From Planctomycetales bacterium (GTDB lineage Bacteria; Planctomycetota; Planctomycetia; Isosphaerales; Isosphaeraceae): DNA of 64,000 nt. Location: positions 1-64,000 of the forward strand of contig DAIDHB010000188.1 in NCBI GenBank assembly GCA_027452145.1, read 5' to 3'. A program made the position numbers and the translations under genes. The notes under the pieces were generated by a model, which saw only the letters and a program-made list of their open reading frames with translations, was not told the origin of the DNA and searched no databases. This document shows, one piece after another, positions 26,662 to 35,127 of the stretch (positions within the stretch are counted from its first letter, which is position 1; each line of letters opens with the position of its first letter).

Positions 26662-28428
26662 TCAGAATGTGCGCGATCTGTCGAGACGCACGTGCGGGGC
26701 CGACGCCCCCCGTGTGACCGCCGGCGTCTGCGCACGCGGCAAGTCGTCCCGACCGACCCGCCGGAAGACCAGGATATCGGCCGAGTGCTCGGCGTGGGCC
26801 GAACGACGATCGACCAGTTTCCACGAGGGCGACGAGAGCAACTCGCGGGCAATCGGCCCGTCGCCTTCGAACCGGGTCCCGCGGCGGATCCGATCGACCA
26901 GGGCACCTGGCGGTGTGTTTTGTGAATGGATCACCACGATCACGGGCTGCGACAGCACGGACGACGGGCCCACCTCGCTCCTTCCGAGCCGTACACCTTC
27001 GCAGGTGAGCAACCCGGGCGGTCTTCGGTCGAGGGATGACCGGTCGAGGTGGTACTGCTTCAGGAAAGGGCCGAACTCCTGGTAGAGCGGTCCGGAGATG
27101 TGGACCAGGTGATGGCTCGGATCGTCATGGATGATAGCCACGTCTCCTTCGCCCAGTTCGCGGATCATCCGGGCGATCGACCCGCTCGGCGTGTGGGCGA
27201 ATGAAGTACCGTGCCGACCAAGCTGGACCACCCCGATCCCCAGGCCCGCGATGAGGACGCCGGCCGCGATGCTCGCGACGCGCCAGGCCCTCGGGCGGAG
27301 GCATCCCAGGCCCGACGCGAGCAGCAGGCTGATTCCCGGCCAGATCCAGGCGTTGTATGTCGGCCGGGCAGCGTCGAAGGACGTCATCGCGACCTTTGCC
27401 GCTGCCACGGCGGTCAAGCCGGTCGTCAGAACGAGGACCACGGCCGCCTGCGCACGCCGTCGCCGACCGAGCGGCACGAGCGCCACGAGGCCCAGGACGA
27501 CGGCCGCCGCGGCGCACAATGCCTCTGCGGGGGGGAACAGCGCGATGGCGGGGTGTGAGGTCAGCCCCGGCAGCAGCCGGCAGGTCGCGAGCAACTGGTC
27601 CACGACGCGGGTGCCCGACGGCGGGACGCGGCTGGCGGCCACCGACTCGCGGATGAACGGGATGATACTCGCGGCGGCGACGGCAACGACCCCGCCGACG
27701 GCGAACACCGAGGCCCATCGGCCTCGCCTCGTCACGGCGAACAAAGTAAGGGTGATCAGGACCCCGCCTGCCAGCACCAGGCCAAAAAAGTGGGTGAGGA
27801 TGCCTGCCGCGAGGGTCGCCGCCAACCCGATCACATCTCTCGCCCGCGGTGTTGCGTCGTTCAGTGTCCTCAGCAGGAAGTAGTAGGCACCGGCCGAGCA
27901 GAGCAGTAACAGTGGATAGGCGCGAATCTCGACAGCCATGACGACGACGGCCGGGGAGAGCGCGAAGGAAAGGCCGCCGACCCAGCCCGCCGACGGGCCG
28001 AACGCTCGTCGGGCAGCGGCGTAGATCAGCGCCGCGGCCCCGGCGGTATAAAGCACCCCCAACCATCGGAGAGCGGTCGCCTGCCGCCCGAACGCCTGCG
28101 CCCAGCACCAGCCCAGCCAGTAGCTCAGCGGCGGCATCCGGTCGCGGAACTGGCCGAAGTCCCGGCGGTCGGCACCGGCCAGCCATCGGACCACGTCTAA
28201 CGGACCGAGCTGGAGTCCGCTCAACTGCGTCGCCTCGTCGACCCAGATCGACTGCTGGGGCAAGAAGGCTGCCGATCCCGCAACCAGCGCTGCGGCGCAC
28301 AGCGCCATCCCAATCCAGGGCGGCACCCCGGAGCCGCCCGGGGCGACCCAACCAGACTCTTCAACCGCGGGATGGCCGACCGCTGACTTCCTGCAACTGA
28401 AGTGCGTTCTCCACTGGCGCACGAGCAT
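26662..28428 (-). CDS. Polytopic membrane glycosyltransferase (GT39/ArnT-like)
   Basis: 588 residues from ATG 28428, with GGAGAG about eight bases upstream; a longer frame to 28608 is rejected. About ten to eleven hydrophobic helices cover residues 35-410, and the loop after the first helix has WVDEATQLSGLQLG, the Asp-Glu pair that marks GT-C enzymes using lipid-linked sugar donors (PMT, ArnT, EmbC clan). The C-terminal about 150 residues are soluble (HDDPSHHLVHISGP). It would transfer a sugar from a polyprenyl phosphate to a glycan or protein on the outer face of the membrane. Specificity is unknown. It lies downstream of the S53 protease gene on the same strand. Confidence 0.8.
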   Translation of the reverse strand: MLVRQWRTHFSCRKSAVGHPAVEESGWVAPGGSGVPPWIGMALCAAALVAGSAAFLPQQSIWVDEATQLSGLQLGPLDVVRWLAGADRRDFGQFRDRMPPLSYWLGWCWAQAFGRQATALRWLGVLYTAGAAALIYAAARRAFGPSAGWVGGLSFALSPAVVVMAVEIRAYPLLLLCSAGAYYFLLRTLNDATPRARDVIGLAATLAAGILTHFFGLVLAGGVLITLTLFAVTRRGRWASVFAVGGVVAVAAASIIPFIRESVAASRVPPSGTRVVDQLLATCRLLPGLTSHPAIALFPPAEALCAAAAVVLGLVALVPLGRRRRAQAAVVLVLTTGLTAVAAAKVAMTSFDAARPTYNAWIWPGISLLLASGLGCLRPRAWRVASIAAGVLIAGLGIGVVQLGRHGTSFAHTPSGSIARMIRELGEGDVAIIHDDPSHHLVHISGPLYQEFGPFLKQYHLDRSSLDRRPPGLLTCEGVRLGRSEVGPSSVLSQPVIVVIHSQNTPPGALVDRIRRGTRFEGDGPIARELLSSPSWKLVDRRSAHAEHSADILVFRRVGRDDLPRAQTPAVTRGASAPHVRLDRSRTF

Positions 28429-28735
28429 CCTGCACTCTCCTGGGCCCACCACCCGCGGGATTCCCCGTATGAACCTCCATCGGATGCAATGCCTGCCGAC
28501 TCCAGCGATTTTGCCGGGATTCCGGCGTGCCCCCGGGCCCTTCCACCTCTCAGCGTGATTCGCTTTGGTGAACTCAGAGGAATCAGGAAACCACGGCATC
28601 CTGGACAAGCATCGGAAATGAGTCCGCCGGCCGGGTCACAAGAAAAGGATCGGCTCCCAGCCTCCTCTCGTTTTGGCGGCGCCGGGAACCCGTCCCCGTC
28701 CTGGCTTCCCTCGCCTGGGCGCTTTGTGCCATGAG
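28429..28735. other. Gene-free stretch
   Basis: About 307 bases between the S53 stop and the glycosyltransferase start on the minus strand. No gene, repeat or convincing hairpin was seen beyond the ribosome site near 28436. Confidence 0.5.
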
Positions 28736-31700
28736 CTATCGCCCGTGCCGTCGGGGGTGGAACGACGGCAGCGCCCGGATCCGGACGTGGACGGGCGGAT
28801 GGGCGTGGACGTGTGGGCGGCCCTGGTCGGCACGGCGGGCGGCCGGAATGCTGCCCCGTGACGGGCGAGTCACGCGGAAGACCGAGGTCGCGGCGGGGGT
28901 CAGTCCGCTGCTCGTCACCGTGATCGCGAAGGTGTGGCCGGGCCGGTTCAGCCGGGCGCCGGCGATCACGGCCTCGCCGGCGGTAGCCTGGGCCGCCACC
29001 TCGCCCGCCAGGCGGCTGTGCCTCGAGTCGGCGCTCAGGGCGGCGAGGACCGCTCCGTCGAACCCGGTCGCGATGTTGCCGTATGCGTCCTGAGCCTCGA
29101 CCGCCAGCACGAACGGTTTCCGGCGGACGACGATCCCCTCCGGCTGCACGATCAGCACCAGCCGCGAGGCGGGCGCTGGGGAAATCGTAATCGGGGCGGT
29201 GACGCCGTCTGACAGCCTTCCCGACGTCGCCTGGAGGTCATAACCCGAGCCGGCGGTGTTGAGCGTCAGCCCGGAGAACTCGGCCACGCCATTCCTGGCG
29301 TCGGCTGTCAACGCGCCCGCCAGTGCACCGCCCGCGGGGTCATTCGCCAGCGCGGCGGTGACCGGCCCGTTGAAGGTCGTCGCCACGTTCCCGTACACGT
29401 CCTCGGCCTGGACGACGAAACCGAAGGACTGGCCGGCGATCACGCCGCCCGGCGGCTGCGACGTGACCACGAGCCGGCTCGGAGCCCCAGGCGCGACCTG
29501 GAACGCCGACGTTGTGACGGCGCTCAGCCCGCTCGCCTCGACCTGGAGCGAATCGCCGGTCCCGGCGCGGTCGATCATCAGGCCCGAGAATGTCCCGAGG
29601 CCGTGCTCGAGATGCACCGTCGTCGCACCCGCAAGGCTCGCGCCGCCGGCCAGGGTGACGTTGAGAACCCCCGAGTCGCCCGTGACGACGTTGCCGTAGG
29701 CATCCTCGACCGCCACGGCGAGGCCGAAGGGGGAGCCTGCCGTGATGCTGGACGGCGGCTGTGATGTCACGACCAGCCGGGCCGGGGTCGCCGGAACGAC
29801 GGCGAATCTCGCGGTCCTCGCGCCCGCCAGTTGGGGGCTGGTCGCCTGAAGGGAGTAGCCGGTCCCGTCGCGGGGCAGGATCAGGTCCGCGAAGTCCGCA
29901 ACGCCGTTCGCGGCCGCGACGGTCGTCCCACCGCCGAGCGTCGCGCCCGACGGACCGCCGGACAGGGCAATCGAGATGTTGCCGTCAAACCCGGTCGCGA
30001 CGTTGCCGAACGCATCTTCGACGGAGACCGACAGGCCGAACGGCTCGCCCGCGGTCGTCGAGGCCGGCGGATCGCCGGTGATCGCCAGGAGCGCCGGCGC
30101 GGCCGGAGTCACGTCGAACGTCGCCGAGTCGGCCGAGCTAATCCCCGATCCGCTCGCCTCGAGCGAGTAACTGGAGCCGGCGCGCGTGAGGCTGAGTCCG
30201 GCGAAGCTCGCGACCCCGCCGGACGCGGAGACCGTCTCCGAGCCGCCGAGCGAGGCCCCCGGCGGGCCGCCGGCCAGGGCGATCGCGACCGGGCCGCCGT
30301 AGCTCGTCGCGAGGTTGCCGTACGAGTCTTCGACCGAGACGGTCAGGCCAAACGTGCTTCCGGCGGTCACCGCCGACGGCGGCTGCACCGTCACGACGAG
30401 CTGCGACGCAGCCGCCGGCGTGACAGTCATCGCCGTCGAGATCGCCGCTGTCAATCCGCCGCCGGACGCCTTGATGGCATAACCCGCTCCCGCCTGGTCG
30501 ATCGACAGGCCCGAGAACGTCGCCACGCCGCCCGATGCCGCAACACCCGGCGACCCTCCGAGCGTGGCATCCGGCGGCCCGCCGACGAGGCCGACCGTGA
30601 CCTCGCTCCCATAACCGGTCACCAGGTTGCCGAAGGCGTCTTCGACCGAGACCGTCAGGCCGAACCCACCGCCGGCCGTGACGCTCGAAGGCGGCTCGGC
30701 CGAGATTGCCAGCGCGGCCGGCGCGGCCGGCGTGACGGCGAACGCGGTCGTGTCGACCGAGGCCAGCCCGGGCGAGCTGGCCTGGATCACGTAGCCCGAG
30801 GCGGCTCGGTCGAGCGCCAGGCCGGAGAAGTCGGCGGCGCCGCCCTTCAGGTTCGACTGGAGCGTCCCGGAGAGGCTCGAGCCGGCCGGGCCGTCCAGGA
30901 GCGTCAGCGTCACCGCGCCGTCGGCGACGTCGACCGGGTTGCCGTAGGCGTCCTGGACTCTCACCGAAACGCCGAAGCTGCTGCCGGCCGCGAGGCTCGA
31001 GGCCGGGCCGGTCGTGAGGACCAGGCTGGATGGGGCGGCGGGCGTGACGGCGAAGCTCGTCGTGTCGACGGCCGCCAGTCCCGTCGCGTCGACCTTGAGG
31101 GCATATCCATCCCCGGCCTGATCGATTGCGAGGCCCGAGAAGGTCGCCACGCCGCCCGATGCCGTGGCGCTCTGCGTACCGTCGAGCGTTGCGCCCGACG
31201 GGCCACCGGCCAGCCCGACGGTCACCTGCCCGCCGAAGCCGGGCACCTGGTTGCCGAATGCGTCCTCGACCGAAACCGTGAGGCCGAAGCTGCCTCCCGC
31301 GATGAGGCTCGACGGCGGCTCGGCCGTGACGACCAGCCGCGAGGCGGACGCGGCGGTCACGTCGATGGCCTGGGTCGCCGCACCCGTCGAGCCGGACGCC
31401 GAGACGTTTAGCGTGTAGCCCGTCCCGGCCTGGTCGATGGAGAGGCCCGAGAACGTGGCCACGCCGCCGCTGATCGTGGCGGTGAGCGTGCCGCCGAGGC
31501 TGGCGCCGCCCGGGTTGTTGCCGAGCGCGACGGTGATCGTCCCGCTCGCCCCGGTGACGAGCATTCCGTCGGGGGTCTGGACCTGGACCGTCAGGCCGAA
31601 CCCGCTCCCGGCGGTCGTTGAGGCCGGCGGCTGGGCCGTCACGACGAGGTGGTCGGCCATCCCGTAGAAGGCCAGGTCGGGGATCAGACGGTCGGCGACC

Positions 31701-32950
31701 GGCGTGCCCAACCCGGTGACCTGGTCGTACCCCGGGCCGGCCGAATAGGAGCCGTTGCCGCCGCTCGTGATGTCGTGGAAGTCGGCCGACGGGAGCGAGT
31801 ACAGCGCCGGCAGAGTCTGCGTCGCACCATCGAGGGTTGTGCCCCCCTCGGCAACGCGGCCCTGGTCGGCGACGGCGATCAGCGCGGCCCACGCCGGCGC
31901 GGCGAGGCTCGTGCCGCCCATCGACCTCCACGGGCCGCCGCCGGTGTTGTCGTAGGAGTCATAGACCGCCACTCCGATCGATCGGTCGGCCTGGAACGCG
32001 ACGTCGGGGATTGTCCGCTGGCCGGTGCTCTGCACGCCTCGCTGGTAAGACGGCTCGGACTCGCGTGCGCTGGTGCCCCCGCCGCTGCTGGTCCAGGCCG
32101 ATTCGGACTGATACGAGCCGCTGGCGTTCAGTTGCAGGCTCGTGCCGCCGGCCGCGACGACGTTCGGCGAGTAGGCCGGATAGAGGCCGGGCGAGCCGGC
32201 GTCCCCGGTTGCCGCGACGAACGTCACGCCCTGGTGGCCGGCGGGCGTGAGGAACTCGCTGTCCCAGTAGCTCTCGCCGCGGAACTCCGAGGAGCCCCAG
32301 CTCAGGGAGACCGTCGAGACGCCCGGCAGACCCGCGGCGGTGGTGATCGCCTGGTACAGGTCGCCGAAGCCGGCGGAATTGGCCTCGACGAGCACGATGT
32401 TCGCCGCGGGTGCCAGGGCGTGGGCCCACTCCACGTCCATGGCCTCCTCCTGTTCCCAGTTGCCGCTCGGGCTATTCGGACCGGCGGGGTCGGTGCCCGG
32501 CAGACTCGTGGTGGACCCGTCCTGATTGACCTTGGTGAAGCTTGGCGGGTCGGGCAGGCCGAACTGGCGGTCGAACATCGCGAGGTCGCTCGTGGCGAAG
32601 CTCGCCCCGGTGGTAGCGACGAGCCCGGGGTCGTCGTAGGCGTCGACGATCGCGATCGTCTGCCCCGACCCGTTGGCGGGCAGCGAGCCGAAGGCGGCCT
32701 GGCTGAACCCGTATGCCGCGCGGACCTGCGCGGGGGTAAAGCCGCTTGGCGACATCCCGCCGGCCGGCAGAATGGTCACGACCGGGTTCATGGTCAGCGA
32801 GGCGATCGCGGGCGGCAGGGCCGGCGCCGCGGCGACGATCGCCGGGACCAGGCGGACCTCCAGCTCTTCACGGGCCAGGCCGATCGGCCGGCGCCGGCGA
32901 TGGCGTTCCTTGCGGGCGGATTCACGAGGGGGTGCCATGCCACTCTCCAT
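28736..32950 (-). CDS. S53 sedolisin-type protease with nine Ig-like repeats
   Basis: 1404 residues. The N-terminal basic stretch and EELEVRLVPA (28-37) match the LExR-type start of many planctomycete exported giants. The peptidase domain (about 66-430) has the S53 set: Glu168 and Asp172 in EQEEAMDVEWAHA, oxyanion Asp250 in ATGDAGSPG, Ser348 in MGGTSLAAP and the calcium-site segment DITSGGNG...GPGYDQVTGLGTP. These are acid-stable serine-carboxyl proteases. Nine repeats of about 90-100 residues follow, each opening with a pattern like LVVTAQPPxSxxAGxxFG and EDAYGNxVTG, forming a beta-sandwich stalk. The tail is His/Arg-rich. Likely secreted or surface-attached. No prodomain is recognisable. 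Confidence 0.87.
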   Translation of the reverse strand: MESGMAPPRESARKERHRRRRPIGLAREELEVRLVPAIVAAAPALPPAIASLTMNPVVTILPAGGMSPSGFTPAQVRAAYGFSQAAFGSLPANGSGQTIAIVDAYDDPGLVATTGASFATSDLAMFDRQFGLPDPPSFTKVNQDGSTTSLPGTDPAGPNSPSGNWEQEEAMDVEWAHALAPAANIVLVEANSAGFGDLYQAITTAAGLPGVSTVSLSWGSSEFRGESYWDSEFLTPAGHQGVTFVAATGDAGSPGLYPAYSPNVVAAGGTSLQLNASGSYQSESAWTSSGGGTSARESEPSYQRGVQSTGQRTIPDVAFQADRSIGVAVYDSYDNTGGGPWRSMGGTSLAAPAWAALIAVADQGRVAEGGTTLDGATQTLPALYSLPSADFHDITSGGNGSYSAGPGYDQVTGLGTPVADRLIPDLAFYGMADHLVVTAQPPASTTAGSGFGLTVQVQTPDGMLVTGASGTITVALGNNPGGASLGGTLTATISGGVATFSGLSIDQAGTGYTLNVSASGSTGAATQAIDVTAASASRLVVTAEPPSSLIAGGSFGLTVSVEDAFGNQVPGFGGQVTVGLAGGPSGATLDGTQSATASGGVATFSGLAIDQAGDGYALKVDATGLAAVDTTSFAVTPAAPSSLVLTTGPASSLAAGSSFGVSVRVQDAYGNPVDVADGAVTLTLLDGPAGSSLSGTLQSNLKGGAADFSGLALDRAASGYVIQASSPGLASVDTTAFAVTPAAPAALAISAEPPSSVTAGGGFGLTVSVEDAFGNLVTGYGSEVTVGLVGGPPDATLGGSPGVAASGGVATFSGLSIDQAGAGYAIKASGGGLTAAISTAMTVTPAAASQLVVTVQPPSAVTAGSTFGLTVSVEDSYGNLATSYGGPVAIALAGGPPGASLGGSETVSASGGVASFAGLSLTRAGSSYSLEASGSGISSADSATFDVTPAAPALLAITGDPPASTTAGEPFGLSVSVEDAFGNVATGFDGNISIALSGGPSGATLGGGTTVAAANGVADFADLILPRDGTGYSLQATSPQLAGARTARFAVVPATPARLVVTSQPPSSITAGSPFGLAVAVEDAYGNVVTGDSGVLNVTLAGGASLAGATTVHLEHGLGTFSGLMIDRAGTGDSLQVEASGLSAVTTSAFQVAPGAPSRLVVTSQPPGGVIAGQSFGFVVQAEDVYGNVATTFNGPVTAALANDPAGGALAGALTADARNGVAEFSGLTLNTAGSGYDLQATSGRLSDGVTAPITISPAPASRLVLIVQPEGIVVRRKPFVLAVEAQDAYGNIATGFDGAVLAALSADSRHSRLAGEVAAQATAGEAVIAGARLNRPGHTFAITVTSSGLTPAATSVFRVTRPSRGSIPAARRADQGRPHVHAHPPVHVRIRALPSFHPRRHGR
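28900..31660 (-). repeat. Nine tandem Ig-like repeat modules inside the S53 protease gene
   Basis: The C-terminal two thirds of the protease gene is an array of nine modules of about 285-300 bases, each encoding LVVTxxPPSSxTAGxxFGLTVSVEDAxGN, then a GLSIDQAGxGYxL segment. The units are diverged in amino acids but keep length and hallmark residues. The ninth starts LVLIVQPEGIVVRRKPF and is most divergent. Boundaries are approximate. Confidence 0.8.
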
Positions 32951-33668
32951 AGCTAGGGCAGGTCAATGGGGCGCAGGAGAGCCCGAGCGCAGGTCCCGCG
33001 AGGGGACGCGTCTGGACTGTTCTTCCGTGTGCTGTTCCGGTTGAGTCGAATCGCGGCGCGGCGACGATGGTGCGTCGCCGGCCGGTTGGCTGGTTGGGGA
33101 AGATGGCCGGTGGGATGGGGCGGGCGGGTGCCGCGAGGGACAAGGCGCATCGCGAGACGCGCCGCCCTGGTCGGCATGCCGCGTCCCCGGCTTCCGTAGG
33201 AAGACCACCCTGCCTTCCCTCGATCCGACGCAAGTGTAGCTCATGAATTGGCGAGTGCAGTCCGACCGGCAGTTTGCAAGCGATTTCCCTTTTGGCCTCC
33301 GTTTTTGAAGCGGACTCTCGCCACGCGACGTCCGATGCGCCGGGGAAGGATCGGCGCCACGGGCGAAAATTCTTTGCGAATCGCGCGCGGTCGGCGCCGG
33401 CGGAGTTCGACTTGAGGGAAAAACGAAACTCTGCTAAGACTGCCGGGTATCTGGCCGGAAGTCGGTCGGGAGTCCCGACCTGACGAGACCTCACGTGGGT
33501 CAGGCTTCAGCCTGACGTTCGGCTCGTGTCGGGCTGGAGCCTGACCTACGTGGGGGCCTTCTCCGCCAGCGGAATACCTCTCCAGACCGGCGAGGCGTTC
33601 GCCCGGCATCCGCGACCGATCCCACGCTCGACCGAATTCCCCGCCAGCCCGGCAAGGAGGCCTCTGGC
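32951..33668. other. Gene-free stretch between divergent genes
   Basis: About 720 bases between the divergent S53 and secretin-like genes. It holds the 33492-33552 inverted repeat and AT-richer pockets near 33280-33310 and 33360-33440, which may contain promoters for both genes. The short frames here have no support. Confidence 0.5.
33492..33552. repeat. Imperfect 25-base inverted repeat, REP/MITE-like
   Basis: The arm at 33492-33516 (CACGTGGGTCAGGCTTCAGC and 5 more bases) pairs with 33528-33552 with three mismatches, separated by an 11-base spacer. Short elements with a TCAGGCTxCAGCCTGA core occur many times in planctomycete genomes, as I recall. Inside each arm the core is itself self-complementary (TCAGGCTTCAGCCTGA). 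Probably a dispersed palindromic element; a transcription role is possible but unsupported. Confidence 0.6.
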
Positions 33669-34841
33669 ATGAACCGGCGCAAGGCTCTGTTCTCGACGCT
33701 CTTCCTCGGGGGCATGGTCCCGGCCGGCCTCCTGGCGCAATCGGCCGGCAAGCCGGCCCGCCGCACCCGCGCCGCCGCGAATGGCGACGACGCCGACACC
33801 GGCGCCGATCCGCGACTCCCCGGCGCGCTGCCGCACGTCGCGGGCTACGAGTTCAAGACCTGGGACATCCGGCCATATACCAGCATCCCCACGCGCGTCC
33901 AGGGCCCGCCCGAACAATCCCTGATCGACTGGATCCTCGCCCGGACCGACCGCAGCGAATGGCACGGCGAGCACCCGACCGTCCTCTACGCCGACCGCAA
34001 TCGCCTCTATGCCTACAACTCGCCGGAGGTGCTCAAGAAGGTCGGCGAGATCGTCGAGCGGTTCGTCAATTCCACCAGCGAGGTCCTGCGGCTTCGCGTC
34101 CAGTACGTCGCGGCCGTCGACCCACGCTGGCGGTACTCGATCTACTCGAACCTGACGTATGTCGGCAGCGGCCCGCAAGGCCAGCAGATCTGGACCATCG
34201 ACTCCCGCAACGCCGCGGGGATCCTTGCCCAGATGCAGGTTCAGCAGGGCTTCCGCCTGCTTTCGAAGGAGAGCGTCGAGATCGTCAACGGCCAGACCAT
34301 CGGCATCGACACCAAGGCTGAGCGAAGCTTCGTCGGCGGGCTCGTCCAGGAAGCCGGCGGCGTGATGACGTTCCAGCCCAGGCCCGAGAAGATCCTGGAG
34401 GGCGTCTTCCTCCGCATCAGCCCGCTACTCAACTTCGAGGGAACCGCGGTCGATGCCAAGATGGACCTGCGGGTCAATACGGTGCGGATGCTCCACCGCA
34501 CCAAGGTCATCGCACCCCGCGAGATCGGCCCATTCGAGACCTCGATCGACGTCCCCGACTCCACCATGACCCGCCTGGAGCAGACCGTGCGGAACTGGCG
34601 GCTGGGGCAGTCGCTGATCGTCTCGTGCGGCATCCACCCTGGCATACTCGACAAGAAGACCGGCCTGTTCAATCTTCAGATCCCCGGGACATATCCCACG
34701 GCGACCGAGGTTCTCGTCTTCCTCGAGGTCGAGACGGTCCAGCGGAACACCGCCTCGCGGGGCCGTGGCCGCGTCCTCTCGCGCAGCCGGCTCCGCGATG
34801 ACGAGGAGACCGCGGCGCTCGACGGCGACACCGAGCGCTGA
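33669..34841 (+). CDS. Exported secretin/GspD N-domain-like protein
   Basis: 390 residues with a signal peptide (1-23, ending LLAQ). The body has the mixed strand-helix pattern of the N-domains of type II/III secretins: WDIRPYTSIPTRV, the VLYADRNRLYAYNSPEVLKKV region (N1-like), VQYVAAVD, and a beta-rich second part (LEGVFLRISPLLNFEGTAVD, LGQSLIVSCGIHPG) resembling the secretin lip-forming core but without the VPxxSxIPxxG motif. The basic tail (RGRGRVLSRSRLRDDEE) is unusual. It may be a periplasmic gating or scaffold protein rather than a pore. No other secretion genes are near. The start follows AAGGAGG. A hairpin follows the stop. Confidence 0.65.
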   Translation: MNRRKALFSTLFLGGMVPAGLLAQSAGKPARRTRAAANGDDADTGADPRLPGALPHVAGYEFKTWDIRPYTSIPTRVQGPPEQSLIDWILARTDRSEWHGEHPTVLYADRNRLYAYNSPEVLKKVGEIVERFVNSTSEVLRLRVQYVAAVDPRWRYSIYSNLTYVGSGPQGQQIWTIDSRNAAGILAQMQVQQGFRLLSKESVEIVNGQTIGIDTKAERSFVGGLVQEAGGVMTFQPRPEKILEGVFLRISPLLNFEGTAVDAKMDLRVNTVRMLHRTKVIAPREIGPFETSIDVPDSTMTRLEQTVRNWRLGQSLIVSCGIHPGILDKKTGLFNLQIPGTYPTATEVLVFLEVETVQRNTASRGRGRVLSRSRLRDDEETAALDGDTER

Positions 34842-34883
34842 GCCGGGCGGAGGCCATGAGCCCGATTCGACGGCAGACATGAG

Positions 34884-34921
34884 GCACGGAAGATCGGTCC
34901 GGTCGGGGCGGTCTTCCGTGC
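34884..34921 (+). terminator. Intrinsic terminator-like hairpin after the secretin-like gene
   Basis: A perfect 10-base stem (GCACGGAAGA at 34884-34893 with TCTTCCGTGC at 34912-34921) encloses an 18-base loop and is followed by TTTCCTCATTT. It sits 42 bases after the stop. The T-run is short, so efficiency is uncertain, but the placement fits. Confidence 0.6.
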
Positions 34922-34979
34922 TTTCCTCATTTCGAAGTTGGCGGACCTGAGGGGACGAGGAACAGACCACCACAAAAGG

Positions 34980-35038
34980 CTCGAAGCCTGTCGCCCCCCC
35001 CTCGGGAGGCCCGGAGTCGACCGAGGGAGGCTTCGAGA
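34980..35038. repeat. Nested inverted repeat between convergent genes
   Basis: An outer pair, CTCGAAGCCT (about 34981-34990) and AGGCTTCGAG (about 35029-35038), encloses an inner CCTCGG/CCGAGG pair. It lies between the convergent secretin-like and redoxin-fusion genes. It may terminate the fusion gene transcript, or be a mobile palindrome; the sequence cannot decide. Confidence 0.45.
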
Positions 35039-35127
35039 CCGCCTTGTAGCCCACCGCCTCGAGGCCTCGACCGGCGGGCTTCTTCCACCCCAGGTGGTCC
35101 GACCGAGCGCCCGACGACCGACGGTTC

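Noticed and set aside
26412-26906. Minus-strand frame of 164 residues upstream of the NlpC gene.
   Set aside because: No family similarity, ribosome site or signal; it overlaps the glycosyltransferase gene.
30138-31931. A long minus-strand frame inside the S53 repeats.
   Set aside because: It is Arg/Gly-rich and follows from the repeat's codon bias; the sedolisin frame has domains.
33241-33609. Minus-strand frame in the S53 upstream region.
   Set aside because: Arg/Pro-rich without domain; it spans the inverted repeat.
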